In this document: piece by piece, positions 16,263 through 23,850 of the stretch | How positions within the stretch are numbered: position 1 is the stretch's first letter | Layout: the number at the start of each line of letters is the position of its first letter | Position numbers and translations under genes: made by a program | NCBI RefSeq assembly: GCF_020532645.1 | Contig: NZ_JAJAUZ010000005.1 | Span: 1 to 64,000 of the forward strand | Direction: 5' to 3' | Source of the DNA: Streptomyces bambusae | GTDB lineage: Bacteria > Actinomycetota > Actinomycetes > Streptomycetales > Streptomycetaceae | Length of the DNA stretch: 64,000 nt | The notes under the pieces: model-generated | What the model was told of the DNA's origin: nothing | Databases searched by the model: none | What the model saw: the letters and a program-made list of their open reading frames with translations, nothing else

Positions 16263-17609
16263 TCAGTGGCACCCGTACGCCGGGCTGGTGTCCTTCGCCT
16301 TGCCGTCCACCCCGATGTAACTCCAGCTGAAACCGGCGTCGTTGAAGTCCAGCTTCACCACCCCGTACCCGCCGCTGATCCGCTTCTGGCTGTTGGGCCG
16401 AACGTTCTCGATCGGATAGGGATCGGCTCCTCCCATCCCGCCCACGATCTCCGTGATGCCGTCCGCCGCGGCCCGCCCGTCGGGGTCCTGCGGCGCGAAC
16501 CGCTCGTAGTGGTGGTCGTGCCCGTTCAGCACGAGGTCCGCCTTCGCCCCGTAGAGGATCTTCCACACGGGCTTGCTCACCGGGTCGTTGCCGTGTCCGC
16601 CGGAGGAGAACAGCGGGTGGTGCCAGTAAGCGGCGATGCATGTGCGGGTGTTGGCGGCGAGGTCGGCCTTCAGCCAGTCGATCTGGGCCTTCTGGTCGAA
16701 GGAGTTGGAGTCGAGGGCGATGAAGTGCCAGTTGCCCTCGTCGTAGCTGTAGTAGCTCTTCCCCTGCGGGTAGGCGAGGGCGCCGAAGTACGCCTTGTAG
16801 CCGGCGAGCGGTCCGGCGGGGTCGTACGTCTCGTGGTTGCCGGGCGTCGGGCGGGTCTTGGCCTTGAAGGTGCCCCAGGTCTTGTCGTAGTAGGCGCGGA
16901 AGTCGGCGAGCCGGGCGTCGTCGTACTGGTTGTCGCCCATCGTGAGGTAGAACTTCGGGTTGATCTGGCGGGCGAGGGCGGCCGTCTTGGGGTGGGCGCA
17001 CCCGCTGTCGGAGGCGGTGCACTGGGCGGCGATGTCGCCGGCCGCGACGACGCTGAAGGCGCCGGTGGGCGGGGTGCCGCCGTCGAGGGTGCCGTAGACC
17101 TCGGCCTCGTACAGCGAGTAGCCGTAGGCGGTTCCGCGGGCGGTGCCGTACATCCGCAGGTAGCGGCCGGTCCCGGAGAGCGAAGTCCACTCGTCGGTAC
17201 CGCCGTTGCCTGCGGTCTCCTGGGCCAGTGTGGTCCAGGCGGCGCCGTCGGCGGAGATCTCCAGCCGGTAGGCCTTGGCGTACGCGGCTTCCCAGCTGAG
17301 CTTCACCCGGCTGATCCGGGCGGTGGCGCCGAGGTCGACGCGGAGCCACTGCGGGTCCCGCCCCTCCTCGCTCGCCCAGCGGGTGGCGGGGTCCCCGTCG
17401 AAGGCCTTCTCCGGCCCGAAGGCGGAGGTCTCCACGGACGAGGAGGCGGCGGGCTTGCCGCGCGACACGAGCGGATCGGCCGCCGCCCCGGCCCGTGCGG
17501 AATGACTGAGGAGCAGCCCCGCGACCAGGGCCGCCACGACGACCAGCAGCAGAACCACCCGCGACGGACGCAACCCCGACGCCTGCGACAACGGAACAGA
17601 TCCACGCAT
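16263..17609 (-). CDS. Secreted metallophosphatase with N-terminal discoidin (F5/8C, CBM32-like) domain
   Basis: The ATG at 17609 lies behind AGGGG and gives 448 residues with a signal peptide (VVLLLVVVAALVAGLLL...ARA). Residues about 40-150 are a discoidin/F5-8-type carbohydrate-binding domain (AFDGDPATRWASE, WLRVDLGATARISRVKLSW). Residues about 165-430 are a calcineurin-like metallophosphatase with GDI, GDNQYD, GNHE, WHHPLF and GHDHHYER, all metal ligands present. It probably cleaves phosphate esters outside the cell, held on a glycan. It is the first gene of an operon with the TolB-like protein. A near-palindrome TAGGAAA-C-TTTACTA lies at 17668-17682. Confidence 0.88.
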   Translation of the reverse strand: MRGSVPLSQASGLRPSRVVLLLVVVAALVAGLLLSHSARAGAAADPLVSRGKPAASSSVETSAFGPEKAFDGDPATRWASEEGRDPQWLRVDLGATARISRVKLSWEAAYAKAYRLEISADGAAWTTLAQETAGNGGTDEWTSLSGTGRYLRMYGTARGTAYGYSLYEAEVYGTLDGGTPPTGAFSVVAAGDIAAQCTASDSGCAHPKTAALARQINPKFYLTMGDNQYDDARLADFRAYYDKTWGTFKAKTRPTPGNHETYDPAGPLAGYKAYFGALAYPQGKSYYSYDEGNWHFIALDSNSFDQKAQIDWLKADLAANTRTCIAAYWHHPLFSSGGHGNDPVSKPVWKILYGAKADLVLNGHDHHYERFAPQDPDGRAAADGITEIVGGMGGADPYPIENVRPNSQKRISGGYGVVKLDFNDAGFSWSYIGVDGKAKDTSPAYGCH

Positions 17610-17667
17610 CCGAGAACCCCTGACCGAGAGTCTTTCAGGACGACGACACGGCCCGGATGCTAGCGAA

Positions 17668-17682
17668 TAGGAAACTTTACTA
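17668..17682 (-). promoter_or_regulatory. Candidate operator upstream of the metallophosphatase gene
   Basis: TAGGAAACTTTACTA is a palindrome with 6 of 7 pairs around a central C, 58 nt upstream of the metallophosphatase start. From memory, TAGGAAA/TTTCCTA boxes occur before other Streptomyces secreted hydrolase genes; the regulator is not known to me. Confidence 0.4.
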
Positions 17683-17771
17683 CCAGTCCCTGAACGGGAT
17701 CCGGACCCTCGGAATCCTCCATCCACGCACCCGTCGGAATCCTCGTCGCCGGGTTCCCGCCCGCGCGCCCT

Positions 17772-18479
17772 TCAGCCTCCTGCCCGCCCCAACTCCCCCT
17801 CCGCGCTGTCCAGCAGCATCTCCAGCGCCACCGGATACGCGCTGTCCTTCATCCGCGCCGCCAGCAGCGGGGCCGTGGCCGCGATGTGGGGATAGGCCTC
17901 GGCCGGCAGATGCGCGTACGTCGTCTCCCACAGCCCCTCGTCCGCCTCCCGGGTCTCCGCGGCGAGGGCCAGCGAGCCTGCGTCCAGGGCCGCGAACGCC
18001 AGGCTCTGGTCGATGAACGCGTGGTAGATCCGCACGGCCGCCCCGTCCGGGAACCCGGCCCGGCGCAGCACGCCGAGCACCGCCTCGTCCGCGGCGATCT
18101 CGCGGGGGCGGCCGGTGACCCGGCTGGCCGTGAGGACCGCGGCCTGCGGGTGCGCGAGGTAGGCCCGGTGGATCCGCAGCCCGAGGTCCCGCAGATCGCT
18201 CCGCCAGTCCCCGCCGGGCCGCCAGCCGTCGAGCGCCCGGCCGGTCAGCTCCTCGCCGATGGCCCGGGTCAGCTCGTCCATGCCGCCGAAGTACCGGTAC
18301 AGGGTGCTGGGGTCGGCGCCGAGCACCGCACCGAGGCGACGCGCGCTGAGCCCGGCGCTCCCGTGCTCGCGCAGCATCCGCAGCGCCGTCTCGACGATGA
18401 GCGCCTCCGAGAGCACCGTTCCGCTCCGCGTCGGCCGGCGCCGCCGGCGCGCAGCCTCGGACACCACGGGCTTGGCCAT
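17772..18479 (-). CDS. TetR-family transcriptional regulator
   Basis: The ATG at 18479 follows AAGGGG; 235 residues. The N-terminal helix-turn-helix is clear (LIVETALRMLREHGSAGLSARRLGAVLGADPSTLYRYFGGMDELTRAI, about residues 28-75). The C-terminal ligand-binding half is of the TetR_C type with LRDLGLRIHRAYLAHPQAAVL. It lies back to back with the saccharopine-dehydrogenase-like gene, which it probably represses. The ligand is unknown. Confidence 0.88.
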   Translation of the reverse strand: MAKPVVSEAARRRRRPTRSGTVLSEALIVETALRMLREHGSAGLSARRLGAVLGADPSTLYRYFGGMDELTRAIGEELTGRALDGWRPGGDWRSDLRDLGLRIHRAYLAHPQAAVLTASRVTGRPREIAADEAVLGVLRRAGFPDGAAVRIYHAFIDQSLAFAALDAGSLALAAETREADEGLWETTYAHLPAEAYPHIAATAPLLAARMKDSAYPVALEMLLDSAEGELGRAGG

Positions 18480-18558
18480 GGCACACCCCTTCCCCTCCGC
18501 CACGGAGGGCATTGACACCACTACACTCCGTGCGCACATGCGCCTTATGCCAACACCA

Positions 18559-18588
18559 TTGACGTTATCGCGGCCCCGCGGGTTACAT
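18559..18588 (+). promoter_or_regulatory. Possible promoter of the saccharopine-dehydrogenase-like gene
   Basis: TTGACG (18559-18564) and TTACAT (18583-18588) lie 18 nt apart in the 162-nt divergent gap, 53 nt before the start codon. A weak -35/-10 match seen by eye. Confidence 0.3.
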
Positions 18589-18641
18589 CACCCTCCAAGG
18601 CGCCCCACCGGTCACATCAGCACAAATCGTGAGGTACTCCC

Positions 18642-19889
18642 ATGCGTGTTCTCCTCGTCGGTGCCGGCGGTGTCGGTACGGCCATCACCCGGATCGCCGC
18701 CCGCCGCTCCTTCTTCACCCGCTTCACCGTCGCCGACTACGACCTGTCCCGGGCCGAGGCCGCCGTGTCCTCGGTCGCCGGGGTCACCCCGCCGGGCGGC
18801 ACGACCGCCCCCTCACCCCGCTTCGACGCCGTCCGCGTCGACGCCTCCGACGAGCCCGCGGTGACGGCCCTCCTCGCCGAGGGCGGCTACGACGTTCTCC
18901 TGAACGCGACCGACCCCCGGTTCGTGATGCCGCTGTTCCAGGCAGCGCTCGCGGGAGGCGCGCACTACATCGACATGGCGATGTCCCTGTCGTACCCGCA
19001 CCCGGAGCGGCCGTACGAGCTGACCGGGGTCAAGCTCGGCGATGCGCAGTTCGAGCGGGCGGCGGACTGGGAGAAGGCGGGCCGGCTGGCGCTGGTCGGC
19101 ATGGGCGTGGAGCCGGGGCTGTCGGACGTGTTCGCCCGCTACGCGGCCGACGAGCTGTTCGACGAGATCGAGGAGGTCGGCATCCGCGACGGCGCGAACC
19201 TCACGGTCGAGGGCCACGACTTCGCCCCGTCGTTCAACATCTGGACCACCATCGAGGAGTGCCTGAACCCGCCCGTGGTCTACGAGGCGGACCGCGGCTG
19301 GTTCACCACGGAGCCGTTCAGCGAGCCCGAGGTGTTCGACTTCCCCGAGGGCATCGGGCCGGTGGAGTGCGTGAACGTCGAGCACGAGGAGGTCCTGCTG
19401 GTGCCGCGCTGGGTGGACGCCCGGCGGGTCACGTTCAAGTACGGCCTGGGCGCCGACTTCATCGACAAGCTCAAGACCCTGCACGCGCTGGGCCTGGACC
19501 GTACGGAGCCGGTGACGGTCCGCACCGGTGAGGGCCCGGCCCGGGTGGCGCCGCGCGACCTGGTGGCGGCGGCGCTCCCGGACCCGGCCACGCTCGGCGA
19601 CCGGATGACCGGCAAGACGTGCGCCGGCACCTGGGTGAAGGGCGTCAAGGACGGCCGGGCGCGCGAGGTGTACCTGTACCACGTGGTCGACAACCAGTGG
19701 TCGATGGCCGAGTACGGCTCCCAGGCGGTGGTCTGGCAGACGGCGGTGAACCCGGTGGTCGCCCTGGAGCTACTCGCCGACGGCCGCTGGGGCGGCGCGG
19801 GCGTGCTCGGCCCGGAGGCACTCCCGCCCCGCCCCTTCCTCGACCTGCTCACGGCGTACGGGTCGCCGTGGGGAATGCGCGAGCAGTAG
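18642..19889 (+). CDS. Saccharopine dehydrogenase-like NAD(P)-dependent oxidoreductase
   Basis: The 415-residue protein opens with a Rossmann motif MRVLLVGAGGVGTAITRIAA and continues with the saccharopine dehydrogenase pattern: VLLNATDPRFVMPLFQAAL, then HYIDMAMS, then GMGVEPGLSDVFARYAADEL, plus a C-terminal catalytic/dimerisation domain. Family members act on amino-acid conjugates such as saccharopine or carboxynorspermidine. The exact substrate here is unknown. GAGG lies 8 nt before the ATG. Its divergent TetR neighbour suggests inducible expression. Confidence 0.85.
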   Translation: MRVLLVGAGGVGTAITRIAARRSFFTRFTVADYDLSRAEAAVSSVAGVTPPGGTTAPSPRFDAVRVDASDEPAVTALLAEGGYDVLLNATDPRFVMPLFQAALAGGAHYIDMAMSLSYPHPERPYELTGVKLGDAQFERAADWEKAGRLALVGMGVEPGLSDVFARYAADELFDEIEEVGIRDGANLTVEGHDFAPSFNIWTTIEECLNPPVVYEADRGWFTTEPFSEPEVFDFPEGIGPVECVNVEHEEVLLVPRWVDARRVTFKYGLGADFIDKLKTLHALGLDRTEPVTVRTGEGPARVAPRDLVAAALPDPATLGDRMTGKTCAGTWVKGVKDGRAREVYLYHVVDNQWSMAEYGSQAVVWQTAVNPVVALELLADGRWGGAGVLGPEALPPRPFLDLLTAYGSPWGMREQ

Positions 19890-19900
19890 ACGCCGGGCGG

Positions 19901-20872
19901 CTACCGCGCCCCGGACCCGCCCGGCCCGCCCGGTCCGCCGGGTCCGCCCGCCGGCGGGAACGGGATCTCGGCGAGCACCGGGATCAGGGACTCCTCCTCG
20001 TAGTCCAGGTGGGCGGTCAACTCCCTGGCCATCCGGTCGAGATCGGCGAGGAACGGCTCCGCTTCGCTCTCCGCGATGCCCCCGAGCAGGGCCAGCAGCT
20101 CCGCCTTGATCCGGGCGACCGTCCGGTGCTCCTCCCGCAACCGGGCGAGCGGCGCCGCGAGATGGGCGTACTGCGCCTCCAGCGCGGGGAAGACGTGTGC
20201 GTCCTCCGCGGTGTGGTGGAACTCCAGCGACTCGCAGAAGGCCAGGCAGTGCTGGCGCAGTTGGAGTCCGAGACCCGGCGCGGGCGGGGCGCCCTTCCCC
20301 CGGTGCGCGGCGCGCGCGGCGAAGTGGGCCGTCGCCTCGTCCCGTACGTGCCCCAGCTGGGCCCGCAGCCAGCCGTGGATCTCGACGAGCTTCTCGGCCA
20401 TGTTCGTGGCTGCGGCCTGCGCCTGCACCCCGGCGCTCTGCAGCATCACCACCGGCAGGACCCGCCGGGTCTGCCGCTGGTAGTCGCCGTAGCCGGGGGC
20501 GGTGCGTACGGCCGCGGCGAACAGCCGGGCGTGCTGCTCGCCCTCGGCGGGCACGGCGACGGCCTCGAACTCCTCGGTCCCGAGCTCGACCCGGACCATC
20601 GGGTGGGCGAGGAGGTTGTGGTACCAGGCGGGGTGCCGGTCGGCGCCGCCCGCCGAGCCGATGACGAAGAGCACGCCGCCGTCCCGTACGTAGCCGAGCG
20701 GGACGGTGTGTTCGGTGCCGGAGCGGGCTCCGACGGTGGTGAGCAGCAGCAGGTCGCCGCCTTCGAAGGGGCCTCCGACCTTTCCTCCGCCCGCGCGGAA
20801 TTCTTCGATGACGCGCTGGTTGAAATCGGCGAAGGCGGGGTCGGGGGATTCAGTGGACACGGAAGAGGACAT
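19901..20872 (-). CDS. Deazaflavin (F420)-dependent nitroreductase-like domain fused to hemerythrin
   Basis: From the ATG at 20872 there are 323 residues. About 10-140 is the DDN/F420-dependent nitroreductase split-barrel (LLLLTTVGARSGTEHTVPLGYV, WYHNLLAHPMVRVELG). About 155-310 is a hemerythrin HHE helical bundle with metal ligands in LEFHHTAEDAHVFPALE, LREEHR and HLDYEEESLIP. The first part suggests F420H2-dependent reduction of quinones or nitro compounds, the second di-iron oxygen or redox sensing. The fusion recurs in actinomycetes. The C-terminal Gly/Pro repeat (GGPGGPGGPGG) is low-complexity. It converges on the saccharopine-dehydrogenase-like gene, 11 nt away. Confidence 0.85.
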   Translation of the reverse strand: MSSSVSTESPDPAFADFNQRVIEEFRAGGGKVGGPFEGGDLLLLTTVGARSGTEHTVPLGYVRDGGVLFVIGSAGGADRHPAWYHNLLAHPMVRVELGTEEFEAVAVPAEGEQHARLFAAAVRTAPGYGDYQRQTRRVLPVVMLQSAGVQAQAAATNMAEKLVEIHGWLRAQLGHVRDEATAHFAARAAHRGKGAPPAPGLGLQLRQHCLAFCESLEFHHTAEDAHVFPALEAQYAHLAAPLARLREEHRTVARIKAELLALLGGIAESEAEPFLADLDRMARELTAHLDYEEESLIPVLAEIPFPPAGGPGGPGGPGGSGAR

Positions 20873-21127
20873 GACGGTGGAAGTCTCCGGACTCGTGTGA
20901 GGAATGGCGCCGGCACGTCCGGACGGACGCGCGCACGGCGGCAGATGAGAATGAAGCGGGACGGCACGGCGCTCCAAGACGCTCGTGCCGTGCACGCTGG
21001 ATGTCGTACGCGCCGAATGCCGCGGGCTTCGCGGCTACGGGCAGCGCAGCAAGGCGGTTGCACCACAAGGCAACCGGGCGGCTACGCGGCTAGGCGGAGT
21101 GAGTACTCATGACATCGCCCCCTGTGT

Positions 21128-21192
21128 GAAAGGTGCTTGCCCGACGACCGGCCGGCCCACTGCTCTTTGGCCGGTGCCACACAGCACCTTTC
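21128..21192. repeat. Nested inverted repeat (possible structured RNA or operator)
   Basis: GAAAGGTGCT (21128-21137) pairs with AGCACCTTTC (21183-21192), 10 bp, and inside it ACCGGCC (21147-21153) pairs with GGCCGGT (21169-21175), 7 bp. The internal loops are 9 and 7 nt. It does not look like a terminator. Confidence 0.5.
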
Positions 21193-21238
21193 CCCATACA
21201 ACCCTCAACGGCCCGGCGTGTCAACGCCGGTTCTCCCG

Positions 21239-21259
21239 GGCCCCGGTCACCCCGGGGCC
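21239..21259 (-). terminator. Terminator of the VOC gene
   Basis: GGCCCCGG (21239-21246) and CCGGGGCC (21252-21259) form a perfect 8-bp stem with a 5-nt loop, starting 4 nt after the stop codon of the VOC gene. Confidence 0.65.
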
Positions 21260-21263
21260 GGGC

Positions 21264-21758
21264 TCACTCCCCGTCGTACGCCTTCTGCAGTGCGGCGATG
21301 TCGAACTTGACCATCTTCAGCATGGCGGCGGTCGTGCGGGCGGCCCGCTCCGGGTCCTCGTCGCCGATCAGGTCGACGACGATGCCGGGCACGACCTGCC
21401 AGGACACTCCGTACTTGTCCTTGAGCCAGCCGCAGGCCACCCCCTGACCGCCGTCCGCGGTGAGCCGGTCCCAGTAGTGGTCGACCTCCTCCTGGTCGGC
21501 GCAGTGGATCTGGAACGAGACGGCTTCGTTGAACGTGAACTCGGGTCCGCCGTTGATCGCGACGAACTTCTGGCCGTTGAGCGTGAATTCCACGGCGAGT
21601 ACCGAACCGGCCGGTCCCGGACCCGCTTCCGTGTAGCGGCCGATCCGGCCCAGCCGGGAATTCTCGAAGATCGACAGATAGTGGGCGGCGGCTTCCTCGG
21701 CCTGCCCGTCGAACCACAGACAGGTGGTGAATCCGTCACCGGAATTCCCGAGGGTCAT
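21264..21758 (-). CDS. VOC-family (PhnB-type glyoxalase fold) protein
   Basis: The 164-residue protein has the PhnB/3-demethylubiquinone-methyltransferase-like VOC fold: TCLWFDGQAEEAAAHYLSIF, VLAVEFTLNGQKFVAINGGP, FQIHCADQEEVDHYWDRL and a C-terminal WQVVP motif. VOC proteins bind metal or small molecules and range from dioxygenases to resistance proteins, so the role is unresolved. AAGGAG precedes the ATG by 7 nt. A 9-bp direct repeat GCATCGTTC occurs twice just upstream of the ribosome binding site. Confidence 0.85.
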   Translation of the reverse strand: MTLGNSGDGFTTCLWFDGQAEEAAAHYLSIFENSRLGRIGRYTEAGPGPAGSVLAVEFTLNGQKFVAINGGPEFTFNEAVSFQIHCADQEEVDHYWDRLTADGGQGVACGWLKDKYGVSWQVVPGIVVDLIGDEDPERAARTTAAMLKMVKFDIAALQKAYDGE

Positions 21759-21940
21759 GATTCTCTCCTTCGCATCGTTCGCATCGTTCCTGTAGCGGTC
21801 TTATCGGGATGGACCGCCCGGCGGCCGGAAACACGTCCGCACCCACTCGTATGGCCCCGCCGCTGCTCACATACCGGACGGCGGGCTCCGCATTCAGGGT
21901 CGATTTCCGGCCGGGCGGTGAATTGGAGAGGATGGGGCCC

Positions 21941-22474
21941 ATGACCGAGATCTACACCCCCCGTCTCCTGCTCCGCCGCTGGCGCGAGGAGGACGTGACC
22001 GCCATGGCCGAGATCCACGCCGACCCCGCAGTCATGCGCTGGATCCGCGACGGTTCCGTCCTGGACGTGGACCGGACCGCGGAGGCGATCGAGCGGTGGG
22101 AGGAGGAGTGGGACGACGAAGGTTTCGGGCTGTTCGCCGTCGAGCTCCTCGGCTCGGGCGAGCTGGCCGGCTTCACCGGCCTGTCGGTGCCGCACTTCCT
22201 CCCGGAGCTGAGCCACGAGGTCGAGATCGGCTGGCGGCTCGGCCGCCCGTTCTGGGGCCAGGGCTACGCCTCCGAGGCCGCGCACGCCTCGCTGGAGTTC
22301 GCCCTGCAGGACCGCGGCCTGGAGCGCCTGGTCAGCATCTGCAACCCGCAGAACACCGCCTCCCTCAACGTCATGCGCAAGCTCGGTCTGGCCCTGGAGC
22401 GCGAGACGGTCCACCCGGAGTACGGCCACCCGCTCCTGGTGCACGGCATCGACCTCACCGAATACGCGGCCTGA
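21941..22474 (+). CDS. GNAT-family acetyltransferase (RimJ/RimL-like)
   Basis: The ATG at 21941 lies behind GGAGAGG and starts the usual TPRLLLRRWREEDV motif of RimJ/RimL-type N-acetyltransferases; 177 residues. The acetyl-CoA region is seen in EIGWRLGRPFWGQGYASEAA (about residues 92-111), followed by NPQNTASLNVMRKLGL. Such enzymes acetylate N-termini or small amines. The substrate is not predictable. An ATG three codons earlier (21932) is too close to the ribosome binding site. Confidence 0.88.
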   Translation: MTEIYTPRLLLRRWREEDVTAMAEIHADPAVMRWIRDGSVLDVDRTAEAIERWEEEWDDEGFGLFAVELLGSGELAGFTGLSVPHFLPELSHEVEIGWRLGRPFWGQGYASEAAHASLEFALQDRGLERLVSICNPQNTASLNVMRKLGLALERETVHPEYGHPLLVHGIDLTEYAA

Positions 22475-22578
22475 CCGGCCCGCCCGCACACCACCCCTCG
22501 CAGCACCCGCACCACCCACCCCCGCGTCCGACCCGCACGTCGCGCACCACCCCCACCCGCAGGAACGAGGCACGACGC

Positions 22579-22968
22579 ATGACCATCGAGTGGCGCTACA
22601 CCACCCAGCAGGGCCTGGGAGTCCTCTCGCTGGCCGGATATCTCGGCCCGGACGCGACCGGACGGTTCACCGGAGCGGTGGGCTGGGCCCTGGCCCGCGG
22701 CACCGGCCCGGTCGTCCTGGACCTGACCGAGCTGCGCGGCTGGTCCGCGGGCGGCCGCACGGCCGTCGCCGAGGCGGCGCGGCGGCTGGCCGCCGGCGGC
22801 CGGGCCCTGGAGCTGGCCGCGGTGCCGGCCGAGGGCGCGCTCGCCCCGGACGGCTCGCACCCGCCGATCCCCGTCCACCGCGACCTGGAGTCGGCCCTCG
22901 CCCGCCACGGGGACCCGTCCGGTGCCGCCCGCGAATGGCGCACGGACGCCTGGCCCACCGGCAGCTGA
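22579..22968 (+). CDS. STAS-domain protein (anti-anti-sigma-like)
   Basis: The 129-residue protein has STAS topology (LGVLSLAGYLGPDATGRFTGAVGWAL, then GPVVLDLTELRGWSAGGRTAVAEAARRLAA). The usual D-S-[ST]-G phospho-site is replaced by GWSAGGR, with a Ser in the right place. It could be a phospho-regulated sigma-factor antagonist, the class of target expected for the SpoIIE phosphatases at 45404-56696. CGAGG precedes the ATG by 8 nt. It lies 104 nt after the GNAT gene. Confidence 0.75.
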   Translation: MTIEWRYTTQQGLGVLSLAGYLGPDATGRFTGAVGWALARGTGPVVLDLTELRGWSAGGRTAVAEAARRLAAGGRALELAAVPAEGALAPDGSHPPIPVHRDLESALARHGDPSGAAREWRTDAWPTGS

Positions 22969-23010
22969 CCCCGCCGGGCGGCCCGCCGCCTCGCCCCGCC
23001 CCGCCCCCTC

Positions 23011-23070
23011 ACGTCCCGTCACGTCCCGTCACGTCCCGTCACGTCCCGTCACGTCCCGTCACGTCCCGTC
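23011..23070 (+). repeat. Tandem repeat, six copies of ACGTCCCGTC
   Basis: Six perfect copies of a 10-bp unit lie between the STAS and sirtuin genes, in the leader or promoter region of the sirtuin. No open frame uses it with good codon bias. Confidence 0.95.
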
Positions 23071-23118
23071 CCGGAAAACCCTTTCGCTCCCGCCCCTCCG
23101 CCTCCTTACCCTCCCGCC

Positions 23119-23850
23119 ATGGGCAAACCTCTTGTCGCCATCCTCAGTGGAGCCGGCATCTCCACGGATTCGGGCATCCCGGACTACCGCGGACCGAACG
23201 GCCTGTGGCGCCGTGATCCCGGCGCCGAGAAGCTGGTGACGTACGACGCGTACATGGCGGATCCCGAGGTGCGCCGCGCCTCCTGGCAGCTGCGGCGCGA
23301 GGTCGGGGCGCTGGCCGCGCAGCCGAACGCCGCGCACCGGGCGGTGGCGGCGCTGGAGCACAGCGGGGTCGCGGTCCGGGTGCTCACCCAGAACGTGGAC
23401 GGACTGCACCAGCTGGCCGGCGTGTCCGAGCGCAAGGTGCTGGAGCTGCACGGCACCGCCCGTGCCGTGACCTGTACCCGGTGCCACGCCCGGTCCCCGA
23501 TGGCGGAGGCGCTGGACCGGGTGGCGGCCGGCGAGGCGGATCCGGCGTGCCGGGCCTGCGGCGGGGTGCTGAAGGCGGCGGTGGTGATGTTCGGCGAGCG
23601 CTTGGACCCGGTGGTGCTGGGCCAGGCGATGGCCGTGGCGAAGGGCTGCACCGTTTTCATCGCGGTCGGTACGACCCTCCAGGTGCAGCCCGCCGCCTCG
23701 CTGGCGGGCATTGCGGCGGACGGCGGGGCGCGGCTGATCATCGTGAACGCCGATCCCACGCCGTACGACGATCAGGCCGCCGAGGTGATCCGGGAGCCGA
23801 TCGGCACGGCGCTGCCGGCGCTGCTGGCCCGGCTGACAAGCGAGGCCTGA
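23119..23850 (+). CDS. Sir2-type NAD-dependent protein deacylase
   Basis: The 243-residue protein contains all sirtuin motifs: GAGISTDSGIPDYRG for NAD binding, TQNVDGLH, the catalytic His in ELHGTARAVTC, a zinc site formed by CTRC and CRAC, and GTTLQVQPAA. It removes acyl groups from protein lysines in the cytosol using NAD. There is no clear Shine-Dalgarno sequence in front of ATG 23119; the leader is pyrimidine-rich and preceded by a tandem repeat. The last 79 bases overlap the 3' end of the convergent SIS gene. Confidence 0.93.
   Translation: MGKPLVAILSGAGISTDSGIPDYRGPNGLWRRDPGAEKLVTYDAYMADPEVRRASWQLRREVGALAAQPNAAHRAVAALEHSGVAVRVLTQNVDGLHQLAGVSERKVLELHGTARAVTCTRCHARSPMAEALDRVAAGEADPACRACGGVLKAAVVMFGERLDPVVLGQAMAVAKGCTVFIAVGTTLQVQPAASLAGIAADGGARLIIVNADPTPYDDQAAEVIREPIGTALPALLARLTSEA

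Larger units (their letters stand above)
20873..21263. other. 391-nt intergenic region with palindromes and a long nested hairpin
   Basis: The region lies between the end of the VOC gene and the start of the F420/hemerythrin gene. It holds TGAGTACTCA (21100-21109, perfect palindrome), a two-tier stem-loop at 21128-21192 and a terminator at 21239-21259. Frames across it show no codon bias, so no small protein is called. The promoter of the hemerythrin fusion gene must lie here. Confidence 0.5.

Noticed and set aside
16627-16629. TTA in the metallophosphatase gene
   Set aside because: The taa on the plus strand is out of frame; the codons read GCT TAC.
20873-21263. tRNA or known riboswitch in the long hairpin region
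   Set aside because: No cloverleaf, no anticodon stem or CCA end, and no conserved riboswitch core that I recognise; only the nested inverted repeat is supported.
23011-23070. CRISPR-like array
   Set aside because: The unit is only 10 bp with no spacers and no cas genes nearby; it is a simple tandem repeat.
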